A stretch of DNA of 42,815 nt. Source: Ophiothrix spiculata. Lineage: Eukaryota > Echinodermata > Ophiuroidea > Amphilepidida > Ophiotrichidae. The stretch lies in NCBI GenBank assembly GCA_000969725.1, contig JXSR01S027503.1; one strand, 5' to 3'. Shown in pieces: positions 22,201-34,200 of the stretch (its first letter is position 1; each line of letters starts with the position of its first letter). The notes below the pieces were generated by a model. It saw only the letters and a list, made by a program, of their open reading frames with translations. It was not told the origin of the DNA and did not search any database. Made by a program: the position numbers and the translations under genes.

Positions 22201-25200
22201 AGTCCAAAAAATTGTACTTAAATTGTACTAGAATTCTGTTCCAAATGTGCACCTTAGGAATGTTGTAATTCAATTAATTGTACTCAATTTTTTCCAAGGG
22301 TTAATATGACCTCTAATACTATAGTGTGCGCTATAAAGACAACAATACGTGCACTGAATTTCATCATATGAGTGCAACTAAGTGAAAAGTGCAATATAGC
22401 TGTCATTATTTATAATATTGAATTACATACCAGTATTCAGTGTTGGGTCAGTGGCTCTTGAAATGGTTCCTCAGGTGATGGTGTCATCTGAAGAACCATT
22501 GTAAGCGCCAGTGACATATGGGAGTTTAATTTTGAGGTTCTTGTCATAATAATCATTGACAAGGTGCCAAATAAGCTTGACCTGAACAAAGTGCTATTTG
22601 TGTTTTTGATAGAAATCTAATGTTTATATTATTGCATTGGATGGTATTAGTTACCCCCTGCTTGTTCACGAAATACAGGCAAATATCTAGGATCTGGTGC
22701 CATATTCCATGAGGCTGTCAGGATCAATGGAATATGGTACAGACCGTAGATATTTCCCATGTTTCTCGGAGGGGGGGGGGGGGGGAAACAAATTTATCCT
22801 TTAAAGTGTACATGATTTTTGTAATCTCGTTGGTAAACCTACCATCAAAAACAATCAAAGTTGTAAAAGCCTTGAAAACAAAGCATTGAAAACCCTGAGT
22901 TACAAGCGTACCGAGCACCTAGTTGGATGAATGAATTTAAGTGCAGATGGTAGATATATATATATCTTGGGATAGTACCCATTCATGAAACTTTCCTAAC
23001 ACTAGTGATTACCTGCCAAATCAATGACATGTTTTATAAAATATAGGCCCAGCAGTACATATTTTTTCAAAGTATTATCAGAAAAAGGTATGTTATTCTG
23101 TACCGTAAATACTTCAGCAAAGAAAATGGCAAAGAGAGGCATCGTGACTCCATTAACCATAGACGCCAGGCAGCCAATGAGAATGTAGAACCACTCGGGG
23201 CTGTTCATCTTCAAGATATCTGTGTAGCCGATTTCTGGAAGGTCCTTCTGTGTAACAAATAAAAGCAAATGACTTCAAGAGTTAGAGAGTCCTTACAAAC
23301 ATGTCCTTTAGAGAGAATGTTAAACATGGGTGAAAAGAAGGCCAGGTTGCTGTGCTGAAATGTTGTAGCGGTTAAAATACGTGTATTTTCATTATTAATT
23401 GTTTATCATGTCTTATGTTTACTTAAACAACTTTGGTCATCATCTCACAATATTTTGGCATTGTAACATTGTTTTAAATTGCACAAAATAATCAAAATGG
23501 CCAGCAACTGGCATTCTCTACAGTGTTGCATTGGTAGGTGGCCTTTGTTTTCGCCAGGATAGTTGTTACAAAAGTACCTGATGTAAACATACCTGGATGT
23601 CTGCTCTAAGCTATCCATCATCAAAGATGATCGTCATGTGAGTGCAAGAAAGTCGTATCTGCAATGGCTGCCCTAAGTTATATTTATTTTATGCCTTGTC
23701 ACAAGAATGTGAAAAATCCCTGAAATGGTTCTTTAGGTGATGGTGTCACCTGAAGAACCATTTCAAGAACCACTGACCCAAAACTTGAGGTCATGCAATG
23801 TCCAATCCAAATTTATGACTTAAGGCAGCTATTGCAGATACGACTTTCTTGCACTCATATGACGAAACATATGTGACCATTTATCACAAATCTCTGATAA
23901 TTTTTTATTTTTTATAAGAGCTACATTACAATAAATCATATTATGACAATATTGTGGTTTTTGCAGATTTACAAATGTTTATGTCTTTCTTAAACTCCTA
24001 GACCAAAATATCCAAAAACCAACATATTCTAAATGTAGTCACATTGGCAAAGTGCAAAATAAAAAAAAAAATATTTAAGCTTTCTTGGTTTTAGGTATTC
24101 AGACATGTCATGCTGTGAGGAATTGTAACTCTACTTCTGGGTGTCATATGAATTTGAAACAAGTGTCGTTTTAAACTTTAAGATGTGTTCTTTTTGAATT
24201 TGCAAGAAAACAAATTTGATCAGAGGCTGACTTTATTGGACGTTTGTGGTGGATGGTCACATGTCATTAAACACTGCATCGCCTGTCTCTTCTTGGCCTA
24301 AAAAATTGTTATATTGGCGTAACCCTACCGACCCTAAAATTTAGCCCTACCCTACACTTTTTGTTATTAGTTTTGGAACAAAAAATTTAAAAAAACAACT
24401 GACCAACTTTGAAAAATAGCAATTTTTTTTTTTTAAATACAACAGAACTCATTGAAAAAAAAAAAGACAAGAAATGTTACCCGGGAAGTACTAAACCAGC
24501 GATGGTTGTGGCAGCTAACGGATATTCAGCGTACCTCTTTTGGAAATATGGCCCCAACTATATTCTAGTATCAGATGTGTTAAGTTATGTGATTTAATAG
24601 GGGATTTTGTCCAGGATGTATGCGCAACTCAATATGGAATTAGTCAACACTAAAAAGTAGATCATAAAAAAATCTCTACCTTCCTATACTCTATTTGTGA
24701 CCATCTATCTCAAACGAGCTGTAAATACAGCAAACTTAATTTTTCGGGACAGGTAAAAATGCATGTTAAAGTCGTAATTTGTCAAAATTGATTTTTGACA
24801 GATTCACAATCCTTGTTACTTCAAAACACTACCAAATTTCCATTTCAAGAATAAGGACAATCAACAGAAAATATAGGGTTTACTAATCTTTGAACGTGTT
24901 TATCTCAGTTATACATTTTACTCACTGACAATCTTTGACAGACCGTAATTGACTTCTGTAAATCTAGTGAAGTACATTGAGGTGCCGTCATTTTAATCCT
25001 TAAAACATAGTCTTTGCAAATATCTAGAAAAGTGAAAATGATAAGAGGCTGCATTTACAGCTGCTTTGGGATATGGACGGTCACATTTGTGTTTTGGCCT
25101 TATCTTGGGCCAAAAACAAATATAAGTACTATATAATACCCACCTCAGTAAGATCCTCTTCCTCTTTTTCATGGACGGATTCATTATGGCTACTGACAGA

Positions 25201-28200
25201 CTGGCCACGGGACTTTTGACGTTTGTATGATGCTGAATGTGACGAAATCTGACGAGATAATTGCCTCTGAAGTTCCTTCTTTTCTGGCGATAGTGGTCTA
25301 TCTGTGTCCTCTGCTAAATGAGTTAATTGACAGAATGATAAGTAAATGAACCCCTTTTTAACCTCAAAGGGGGAAGCTGCAAGTTTTCTTCGATATTCTT
25401 ATGGTGCCATGAGACTCAAAGGCATCTCATAAATATCTTTTACATCCTTTGATAAAAATAGATAGATAGTACCCACTACGATGGGGTATGGAGAGGTGTG
25501 TGTGGAGGATGTGGGTGTGGGGTGAAGGGTAAGGGTTGGGACAGTTGGGTGGGAGGATGGGGATGGGAGTGTATGATGTGGTAGGAAGATATTTTTAACT
25601 CAACATTTTGGAAAAAAATCTGTACATGGTATGGAAGTATGGTTGTAAAAGTACCTTCTTGTTCTTAACAATTAAAAAACTGATTAAATTCTGATATTTG
25701 TAACCTTTGAAGCAACCATTTTTGAATACAAGTCCGGATTGCTGTGCTGAAATGTTNNNNNNNNNNNNNNNNNNNNNNNNNNNNNNNNNNNNNNNNNNNN
25801 NNNNNNTGTACATGGTATAGAAGTATGGTTGTGAAAGTACCTTCTTTTTCTTAACAATTAAAAAACTGATTAAATTCTGATATTTGTAACCTTTGAAGCA
25901 ACCATTTTCTATTTTGACCTCAATTTGTTGAAAATCATGATTTCAATGTCTGCCATGTTTTACCTAGCATCTAGGCTGATTGTACTTTTTGAAATATAAG
26001 GAAAGAGAAGACACATGGCTATCTACTGGTATTAAATTAGATACATAGAGAAATACGCATCGTACACTAGAATATTAATAACAATTAGACAAATCACAAA
26101 CAGGCCAGGATTTCATTTTATTAGAATAAAAACCCTGGCCGAATAGGGACTCAAACCCGGACCTCTCGCTAGCGAGGCGAGCACTCTACCATTGAGCTAA
26201 TTGGCCTCTCAGATAAACCAAGTGTTTTAATAACCATGTAGCATGGCAGAAGGTACCAGTACAACACAAACACATACATAACAACCCATTGTTCAGGAGC
26301 ATTACTGCTGCGACCATCTATCTAATATACTAAATATATCTAAAGTTGGGAGATAGATGAACTGAACATAGTACAAGGATATAAAGCTATAACGATACAC
26401 ACTAGCATACGAGACCAGAACTGATACAACCGTATCTCTAAATACTTAAGAGATACATAGAGGTTAAGGATGGAAAAACAAGGCAGAGGGTTGCAACAAC
26501 CCCTCCTTGGTGAGTTGAATCACAAATACAATGCTTAGACAAATGTTAGTTGACAAAATTAGATATGCTGACCATAAGAACCTGTCTTTAGTTCTACCGA
26601 AATCCTAATGTGGCCAAAAACAGATATGGTCTTCTGACAAGTTATATTTTTAGTATGTCAACTGAAGAACCATTTCAAGAGCCACTGACCAAGACTGGGC
26701 ATAATACAGTGTGCAATCTATATTTATGAAAAATGGCAGCTATTGCACACTCACATAACGGCTTGTCCCAGATAAAGCATTTACCTAGAAGATACCTACC
26801 TTCACCATCTAACTGCTGCAGGGTGACGAGCTGTTTGTAAATGCCATCTTGTTTCATGAGCTCTGCATGACTACCTGATTCAACGATACGTCCTTCATCA
26901 AATGCATAGATCACATCTGCGTTTTGAATAGTTGAAAGCCTGTGTGCGATAACCAATGTGGTACGTCCTTGTAATGCCTGAAAAATAAAATATTGAATAT
27001 AAAATCATTTGAATTTCACTAGATGATCTTCTATATGTAGCTTTTATTATTTTTTTAACACAGGACAAAATGTAATTGGACAAAACGTACTACACCCTTT
27101 TGGCAGATTTTAGGCACTCTTATTGTGAACCAGCAGGGTAAGTCTGATAAAAGGCCCTCGTTTTTTAACCTGAAATTTCCCTGCGATCATACTTTTATTA
27201 AAATCTTAAATGACCCCTATTTTTGGAAGTTCGCTCAAGGCTGTGGTTGACCTTCAAATGGCGTAAGCCATTTTTGTACTCTAACTCTTAAACTAATTGC
27301 ATAAACTATTTAAAAGTTAAAATTTTTAAAACAGATTTTTACCCTGAACATGATGATGATATCAATCTTTGACCAAATATATCAATTTTTGCAAAAAATG
27401 CAAAAAACAACAACAACGAATTATTTGCTCCACAATTTCTGGAAAGCCTAACTAAAATTTGCATTTGCAAAATTTTGAAATTTTTTTGCTTTTTGGAATT
27501 TAGATACAAATGTCTAGGAAGGGTTTCTCAAATTTGCTTATGCTTATGACACCATTTTTGCATCATAATATACATAAGGACAAGTGACTATTCTGACAAA
27601 CTTTCGTGAATACAGCTCCTTTCCTTCTGGGTGAAGTTTAGAACTTTTTGATACTCCCTCATACTTTTAAAGAGGACAAATTTTCTCATTATATGAGAAA
27701 ATGTGACCTCACTGAGTAAATACAGCAATAATCATTTATCTGCTCAAGATAGCAAAGATAAGAGTGTGATTATGTGGAAGGTTAGAAACAAGTTCATTGA
27801 ATCATAATCTAAAATTAACAATTATATTTACAAAATGTAATCTTTTAAAAGCAATAGCCAAAAATGAGTTTTTACAGATATGGCTTACAATGATCCAACT
27901 ATAGATCTATGAAATTCATAATTTGCAATGTAAACTAATTCACATATCATATTTCATCATAAGTTGCATCTTAAATAGGCAAGTCAAATAACTATACCAT
28001 TTTCTTATCATTTCTTACCACTAAATTATTTACTTTTCATTTAAGAAGTACCCAAGAACACTGTTAAAATAGTAAAAAATAAGTATGACATTATCATCTG
28101 CCGATATTTGACACAATCAAGGGAAATGATTCACACGTCAGCAATTTTCAATTTCCATTTTTTATTATAACCTAACTGTGCATTATAGATAGTACATTTT

Positions 28201-31200
28201 GATGCAAACCCCATTTGAAATGGTCAACTGGTGCCAGATATATAACGATTTTCTATGAAAAATGGATGTTAAGAATCGGTACAAGTATACAAAGATTTCA
28301 ATTGGAACAAGGAAACACTATCTGTGGATTATATTTTGACCAAAATAAGCATCTCATCTTAGTTAAATGACATTATAAATGACATTAGCAAACTATAGAT
28401 GTTTTTTCTGGTATAACTTATAATGTCATTCAACTGAGATTAGATTAACCCTAACTCCCAAGCGCTTAAAAACTATCTAAGTCTGATTACGTTAATATAC
28501 AAAAATTTCTCTCGCATCCCAAATTAATGTCCAGCCATGGCAAGCCACCGAGTATGGCCTCCCATGGCAGCACTTTTGCTGAATATCTAAAAATATCTAA
28601 AAATCAATATTCAAGAAATTTTTACTATTATCAAGCATGTAAGCAATGTTTTTCACTGTAGCCAGCCTATCTCCATAATTTCTTTAACTACCATTTTGCC
28701 TCTGGCTGTACCATTTTACTGTGGCTGACCAGGCTGCCTTGGTAAGGCATAAAATATTAGGTGATATATGATGGAAATTATAAGCATGATTTTGTGTAAC
28801 GCGGGAAATCACAGAAACTAGAGTATTTGAAAAACAACATTTTGAGTTAGTAAAACAGAAAAATGGAGGGATTTAGATTAGATGCTTCTATCAGCCAAAT
28901 CAAATCAGCTTGGTCAAATGTGTAACAGAATGCATCGATTTGCACCATTTGGCCATTTCACATTTTGTTACCCTATTGTTCCTATTTTTGAGTGACATAC
29001 CAATTGATGACATTTTTTATTTTTGATGTGTATTTAGCAAATCCTCATTTCTGTATATTCTACCTGATCAGTACCATTGAACTCAAAAAAGTCCATCCCT
29101 GTCACTTTGAATCAAGGGAAGGGGTGGGGACACTGTGATTGAGACCTGTTAATCATGTGTGTCCCTCAAAACAAGTAATCAGGGTGGTTTTTTTTCACAG
29201 TTGGGCCCTGATTTTAGGTATCACGATTTGGGTATCAAAAACAGCGGAAAAAAGAGTTTCAACAGCAAACAACTAAAATGTGAAAAGGATTGTCTCAAAA
29301 CATTAAAGCAGGGTCCTGCATTAAAGGGAGTGATTTTCTTACAAAAAACACCTTAAATCCTCCTGTTAGTTTGCAAACATGCCCCAATTTTATTTTCATT
29401 CAGAATTATAGACTTATGCTAAAATTGTGGGTTGAAGTAGATTCAGATGCAAATAAAAGGAATGAAAATATAGCTCTTATAATTTTTGTCAAAATAAAAC
29501 AATATAATAACAGCGAATAAGATATAGCAATGCACACTTCAGGTGTATTTTGTACCAGGGGAAAATCCTCATTTAGGGTACTTTTCAAATGTAGCTGGGC
29601 ATTCATAATATACAAGTCTCAATTACAGTGCCCCCTCCCTCTGGACTTAAGATAAGACATGAGTATAAACCCTAATAGGACATGAGACTTTCTACAACTT
29701 ATATAACCCCTTGTGTTGACACCTGGTGATATAATTAGAATAGCAGGTGGTGACAGTTATGCTTCTTAACCTCCAGATTTTATCAGGTAGTTATGCAGTA
29801 TCGCCCATGTTATTTCAAGACCTAGAAAAATAGTACCTCGAATAAACTTCAATTACTTTACTACAAATGGGGTTCAGGCATGCATGTACCCCAGCAGATT
29901 TTGAATAACTTTCATAAAGTTTATCACTATAGGATTACTTTTGTTATTTTTGAGGAAAGGTAAGGATTTTTGTAATATTTCTGCCAAATAGAAAGACACA
30001 TAAAATGTATCAGAAAGAAACCCCTCGTGCCGAAATCTAGTAAATGGAGACCTGTGCCGCCTGTAAAATAGAAGTTTGTTGGCAGTTCAATGTCTAAGAT
30101 ATACAGTAATCATGGTTCAAAGTCCATGTTTGCAGAATATAAAATTGAGATTAAATAGGTCTGTGTTTATTTACTTCTGCTGTTCAAAGTAACATCATAT
30201 TAAGTCATGACACGCTATGCTTGCAATGAACCATTTCATACAACTAAAGACATTATTCCTTTGATTTGTACATGAAATTGTGTTTATTGAATTAGAAATT
30301 GTTTTCCAAATCAAGCAAAACTTGTTATCTAAGCATTTGGTTGGTATGAATTCTCAATCTTGTTGGTCAATCAAGAGCCATGTAATATATGACCATATTA
30401 CATGTTTAAAGGCAAAAATCTTCAAATGGAAGTTTCTTTCTCAACAATAACAATAATTATAAATGGCATTTAAATACTATATTCACCGTAGTACCATAGC
30501 GCTGACCATTATTATTACCGTCGTACAAGAGAGTTGTCAGAACCATTTCACCTTGCACTAGGCCATTTGCATCGATGGCCATTGGCGCAGTCCTATCAGC
30601 ACTTAGTTTATGATATTCCCCCTAAACAGCTCCCAAATGCACTTGTGTCGACGAGGGCAAGTGTGATAAAGTGATTTGCCCAGGTTCACAACCCATTGAC
30701 GCTAGCGGGGCTTTAACTCACAACCTTCTTTTCATGAGTCCTGCACTGTACCGATAAGCCATACGTGCCCACTCAAACATGTAATAAGGTGTCACTGTAT
30801 TACATTATTATTTTTTTATATTCTGATGGACGAACTGTCTATATATATATATATATATTTTGTCAAGATTTGCAAGAGTTTATATCATTCATGTTTACCA
30901 TGTAATAAATTGCAGGATTGAACAAAACCCTGTTAGATTTCCGGCACAAATAATGAAATAGCTAAAATTCCTTTATAAACTTAACCAAAAGTAGAATTTC
31001 TTTGGCGTTATTGTTAAAGTTGTAGCTTTGTTTAAAACAAGTCAAATTTTACTGCAAGAAGGTAATCATACCCAAAATTACCAATTAATTGATAATCTTT
31101 AAGGTTGCTTAGTTAATACAGTATTCTTCTATCAAATTTTCTGAAATAAATAAAGGTGGTAACAGATTCAAGTATCTGTTACCACTTTTTGCAATAGACT

Positions 31201-34200
31201 TAAAGAAAAAAATGAATATAGATAATTTATAATTCAAAAATGGCTTTATAGATTTTATTTTATTTATACAAATGTTTTGGCCCTTATTTATCTCTATAAA
31301 AAATATATTGAAATATATGGTTACTGACTTACTTTTGAGAAATAAGGAAAACAACTGGTATTTATGGGTAATTTAAAATACCTACATTGAGCCTTTTGAA
31401 TAAAAACAGGGATTTTAGCTTCAAGCTTTATGCTTGTTATGTATAAGAATGACAAGTAAGGTCACATTTAATACAACACAAGACAAGGTATGCTAAAGTG
31501 CAGGATAAGACTATAAAAATTGCATCCATCATTGACAAGTTACAACATGAAAGATCAAAGCTTTTAAGCAGTCCTTCTTGAAGATAAAATTGAAAAAAGA
31601 ACCTATTATTTGTTTTTTAATGTAAAAAATGGTGTTTTATATATATGGCTCCCTTAATTCAAATATTTACAAATGTAGACAACTAACTACATTTCACTTA
31701 ATTCATTAATGAGGGTTTGGCTATGATCCCTTACATGTTGGTAACAACAGTAAACACTTTACATCTCAAAGTCCATCTAGGTGTAAATAAAGATAGTTAT
31801 TTCCTTCTGTGATGCAAGTGATTTCTCTGTTACTCAATACATTAAGTCTAAAGGTCAACACATTTTTGTTAATTTCTGAAGAAATATACCTATTCCCCCA
31901 CACACATTTTTAACCAGTTGCCAAAAATAATACAACTTAGGCAAAAAAAACACCTCTGTTTCAGCTTCCTTAGGCCCAAAAGCGCTACACAATTTTTTTT
32001 TTTAGTCAAAAAGGCTATGCGAACGTGGAAATCTTTTTTTATTGCGTTTTTAGGTCACTATATTTTTTTTCGGCCGCATATTTTTCCCTTTTTTTTATCT
32101 CTCGATGTAAGAAAAAAATAAAAAAGCACAAAATCTCATGAAAACCTAAAAAAAGGGGGAAAAAAGGAATACGGTAAAATTCGCGCCGGAAGCTGAGACA
32201 AAGTTCTTTTTTTCTTTGGCCTTACATAGTGCATAAATCATGAAATTCAATTGGATTTATTACTCCCACTTGCAACATTTGGGTACTTATACAGTACCTG
32301 GCGCACAACACAGTAATCTGGTAGATGACACAAGATACATTTATGCCAGCTAGTCTTTCAGGCTATATATGCACTTGTGCTTTTTAAAGCCTTTCATTTT
32401 CTTATACGGATTCTGGGATATAGCTACATATGTATATACCACTACATACCTTATCAAGAGCTGCTTGCACTACTTTCTCATTTTCTGAATTTAGGGCAAA
32501 CATTACTTCATCAAACAGAAGGATTCTGGGATTGCATACAAGTGTTCTATATAGCTATGTACCATTACATACCTTATCAAGAGCTGCTTGCACTACTTTA
32601 TCATTTTCTGAATTTAGGGCAGACATTCTTCATCAAACAGAAGGATTCTGGGATTGCGTACAAGTGTTCTATATAGCTATGTACCACTACATACCTTATC
32701 AAGAGCTGCTTGCACTACTTTCTCATTTTCTGAATTTAGGGCAGACATTCTTCATCAAACAGAAGGATTCTGGGATTGCATACAAGTGTTCTATATAGCT
32801 ATTTACCACTACATACCTTATCAAGAGCTTCTTGCACTACTTTATCATTTTCTGAATTTAGGGCAGACATTCTTCATCAAGCAGAAGGATTCTGGGATTG
32901 CATACAAGTGTTCTATATAGCTTTATATCATGATTACAGTGATTTGAGCCGTGCAATAGTTTGTTCTATTGCACGGCATGAAACAAACCTCTGTGATATC
33001 ATGATATAAAACAAATATTGAATGCCTATGCACGTGCAATAGTACAAAATATATCATTTGGTCAAATTTGGACTGATCCATTTCACTCGGCTACGCCTCG
33101 TGAAATAGAAAAGTCCAAATTTGACCTCATGATATATTTTGTACTATTGCACTCTTAGGCATTAAATATTTGTATAATTTACCACTACATACCTTATCAA
33201 GAGCTGCTTGCACTACTTTCTCACTTTCTGAATCTAAGGCAGATGTTGCTTCATCAAGTAAAAGGATTCTGGGATAGCATACAAGTGTTCTATATCGCTA
33301 TGTACCACTACATACCTTATCAAGAGCTGCTTGCACTACTTTCTCACTTTCTGAATCTAAGGCGGATGTTGCTTCATCAAGCAAAAGGATTCTGGGATTG
33401 CGTACAAGTGTTCTATATCGCTATTTACCACTACATACCTTATCAAGAGCTGCTTGCACTACTTTCTCACTTTCTGAATCTAAGGCGGATGTTGCTTCAT
33501 CAAGCAAAAGGATTCTGGGATTGCGTACAAGTGTTCTATATAGCTATTTACCACTACATACCTTATCAAGAGCTGCTTGCACTACTTTCTCACTTTCTGA
33601 ATCTAAGGCGGATGTTGCTTCATCAAGCAAGAGGATTCTGGGATTGCGTACAAGTGCTCTAGCAATGGCTACCCTCTGTTTCTGTCCTCCGGATAACTGA
33701 GCGCCTCGTTCACCTACTAATGTGTCATAACCCTGTAATCGAATAAGAAGCAAGTTTGCCTTACCAATTATTTTGAAAAAGAATACTTTTGGTCCCATCA
33801 AACTGATTCACTTACTATGGCCTGACCCTAAAACTAAACTTACCCTAACCATAACACAACATTTTGGATGGGACCTAAAGTATACTTGGTCCATTATTTT
33901 GAATGTACATATGTAGGTCAGATTTTTAGATGGAAAAGAAAGATAGAGTGCAGGTCATATTCAAATTTTTACGAGCTAACAAATTTTTGGTGCAACAAGT
34001 CTTTTTGTTAGATTAATCTCAATGTATTTCTACTAATAATATAGGCTTGGTTATGAAAAAATACCAAACGCGCAGCAGATATTGAACTCCAGCTGCAGAT
34101 ATGTTCAGTTTGAAATTTTTCTAACTTTCTAGCAGATTTAACTATTTAAACTGACACTCACAGTCCAAACATGACAATGCATAAACTACATCGGACTGTT

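Larger units (their letters stand above)
21912..23103 (-). other. Intron 11 with several repeats
   Basis: Contains repeat D copy 2, a foldback at 22112-22300, a divergent family A element, and a run of about 16 G near 22770-22785. Confidence 0.75.
25311..26799 (-). other. Intron 9 with gap, local duplication and SINE
   Basis: Contains a GT-rich low-complexity stretch (25495-25580), a duplicated block around a 50-N gap, an Ala-tRNA-type SINE and a truncated family A element. Confidence 0.75.
26978..33561 (-). other. Intron 8, 6.6 kb
   Basis: The longest intron of the gene. It includes a half foldback (27585-27660), a short inverted repeat (28352-28444), a SINE (30505-30770), a (TA)n tract (~30840-30859), a MITE (31937-32224) and the exon 8-derived array (32450-33561). 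From 28450 to 30500 no element or exon was recognised. Confidence 0.75.

Noticed and set aside
23009..23103. Extension of exon 11 to a better-looking donor near 23009-23014
   Set aside because: It would leave phase 1, and exon 12 would then be read in a frame that hits a stop within about seven codons. The family alignment also has no room for the insert.
32450..33561. Mutually exclusive alternative exons for the Walker B region
   Set aside because: The copies lack a full exon with a proper acceptor, the spacers are about 26 bp, and several copies are frameshifted or lack Walker B residues.
32377..33700. Plus-strand frames encoding repeated peptides (for example [12 protein letters not shown] units)
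   Set aside because: They are antisense readings of the exon 8-derived array. The repeat length near 123 bp is a multiple of three, which keeps frames open by chance.
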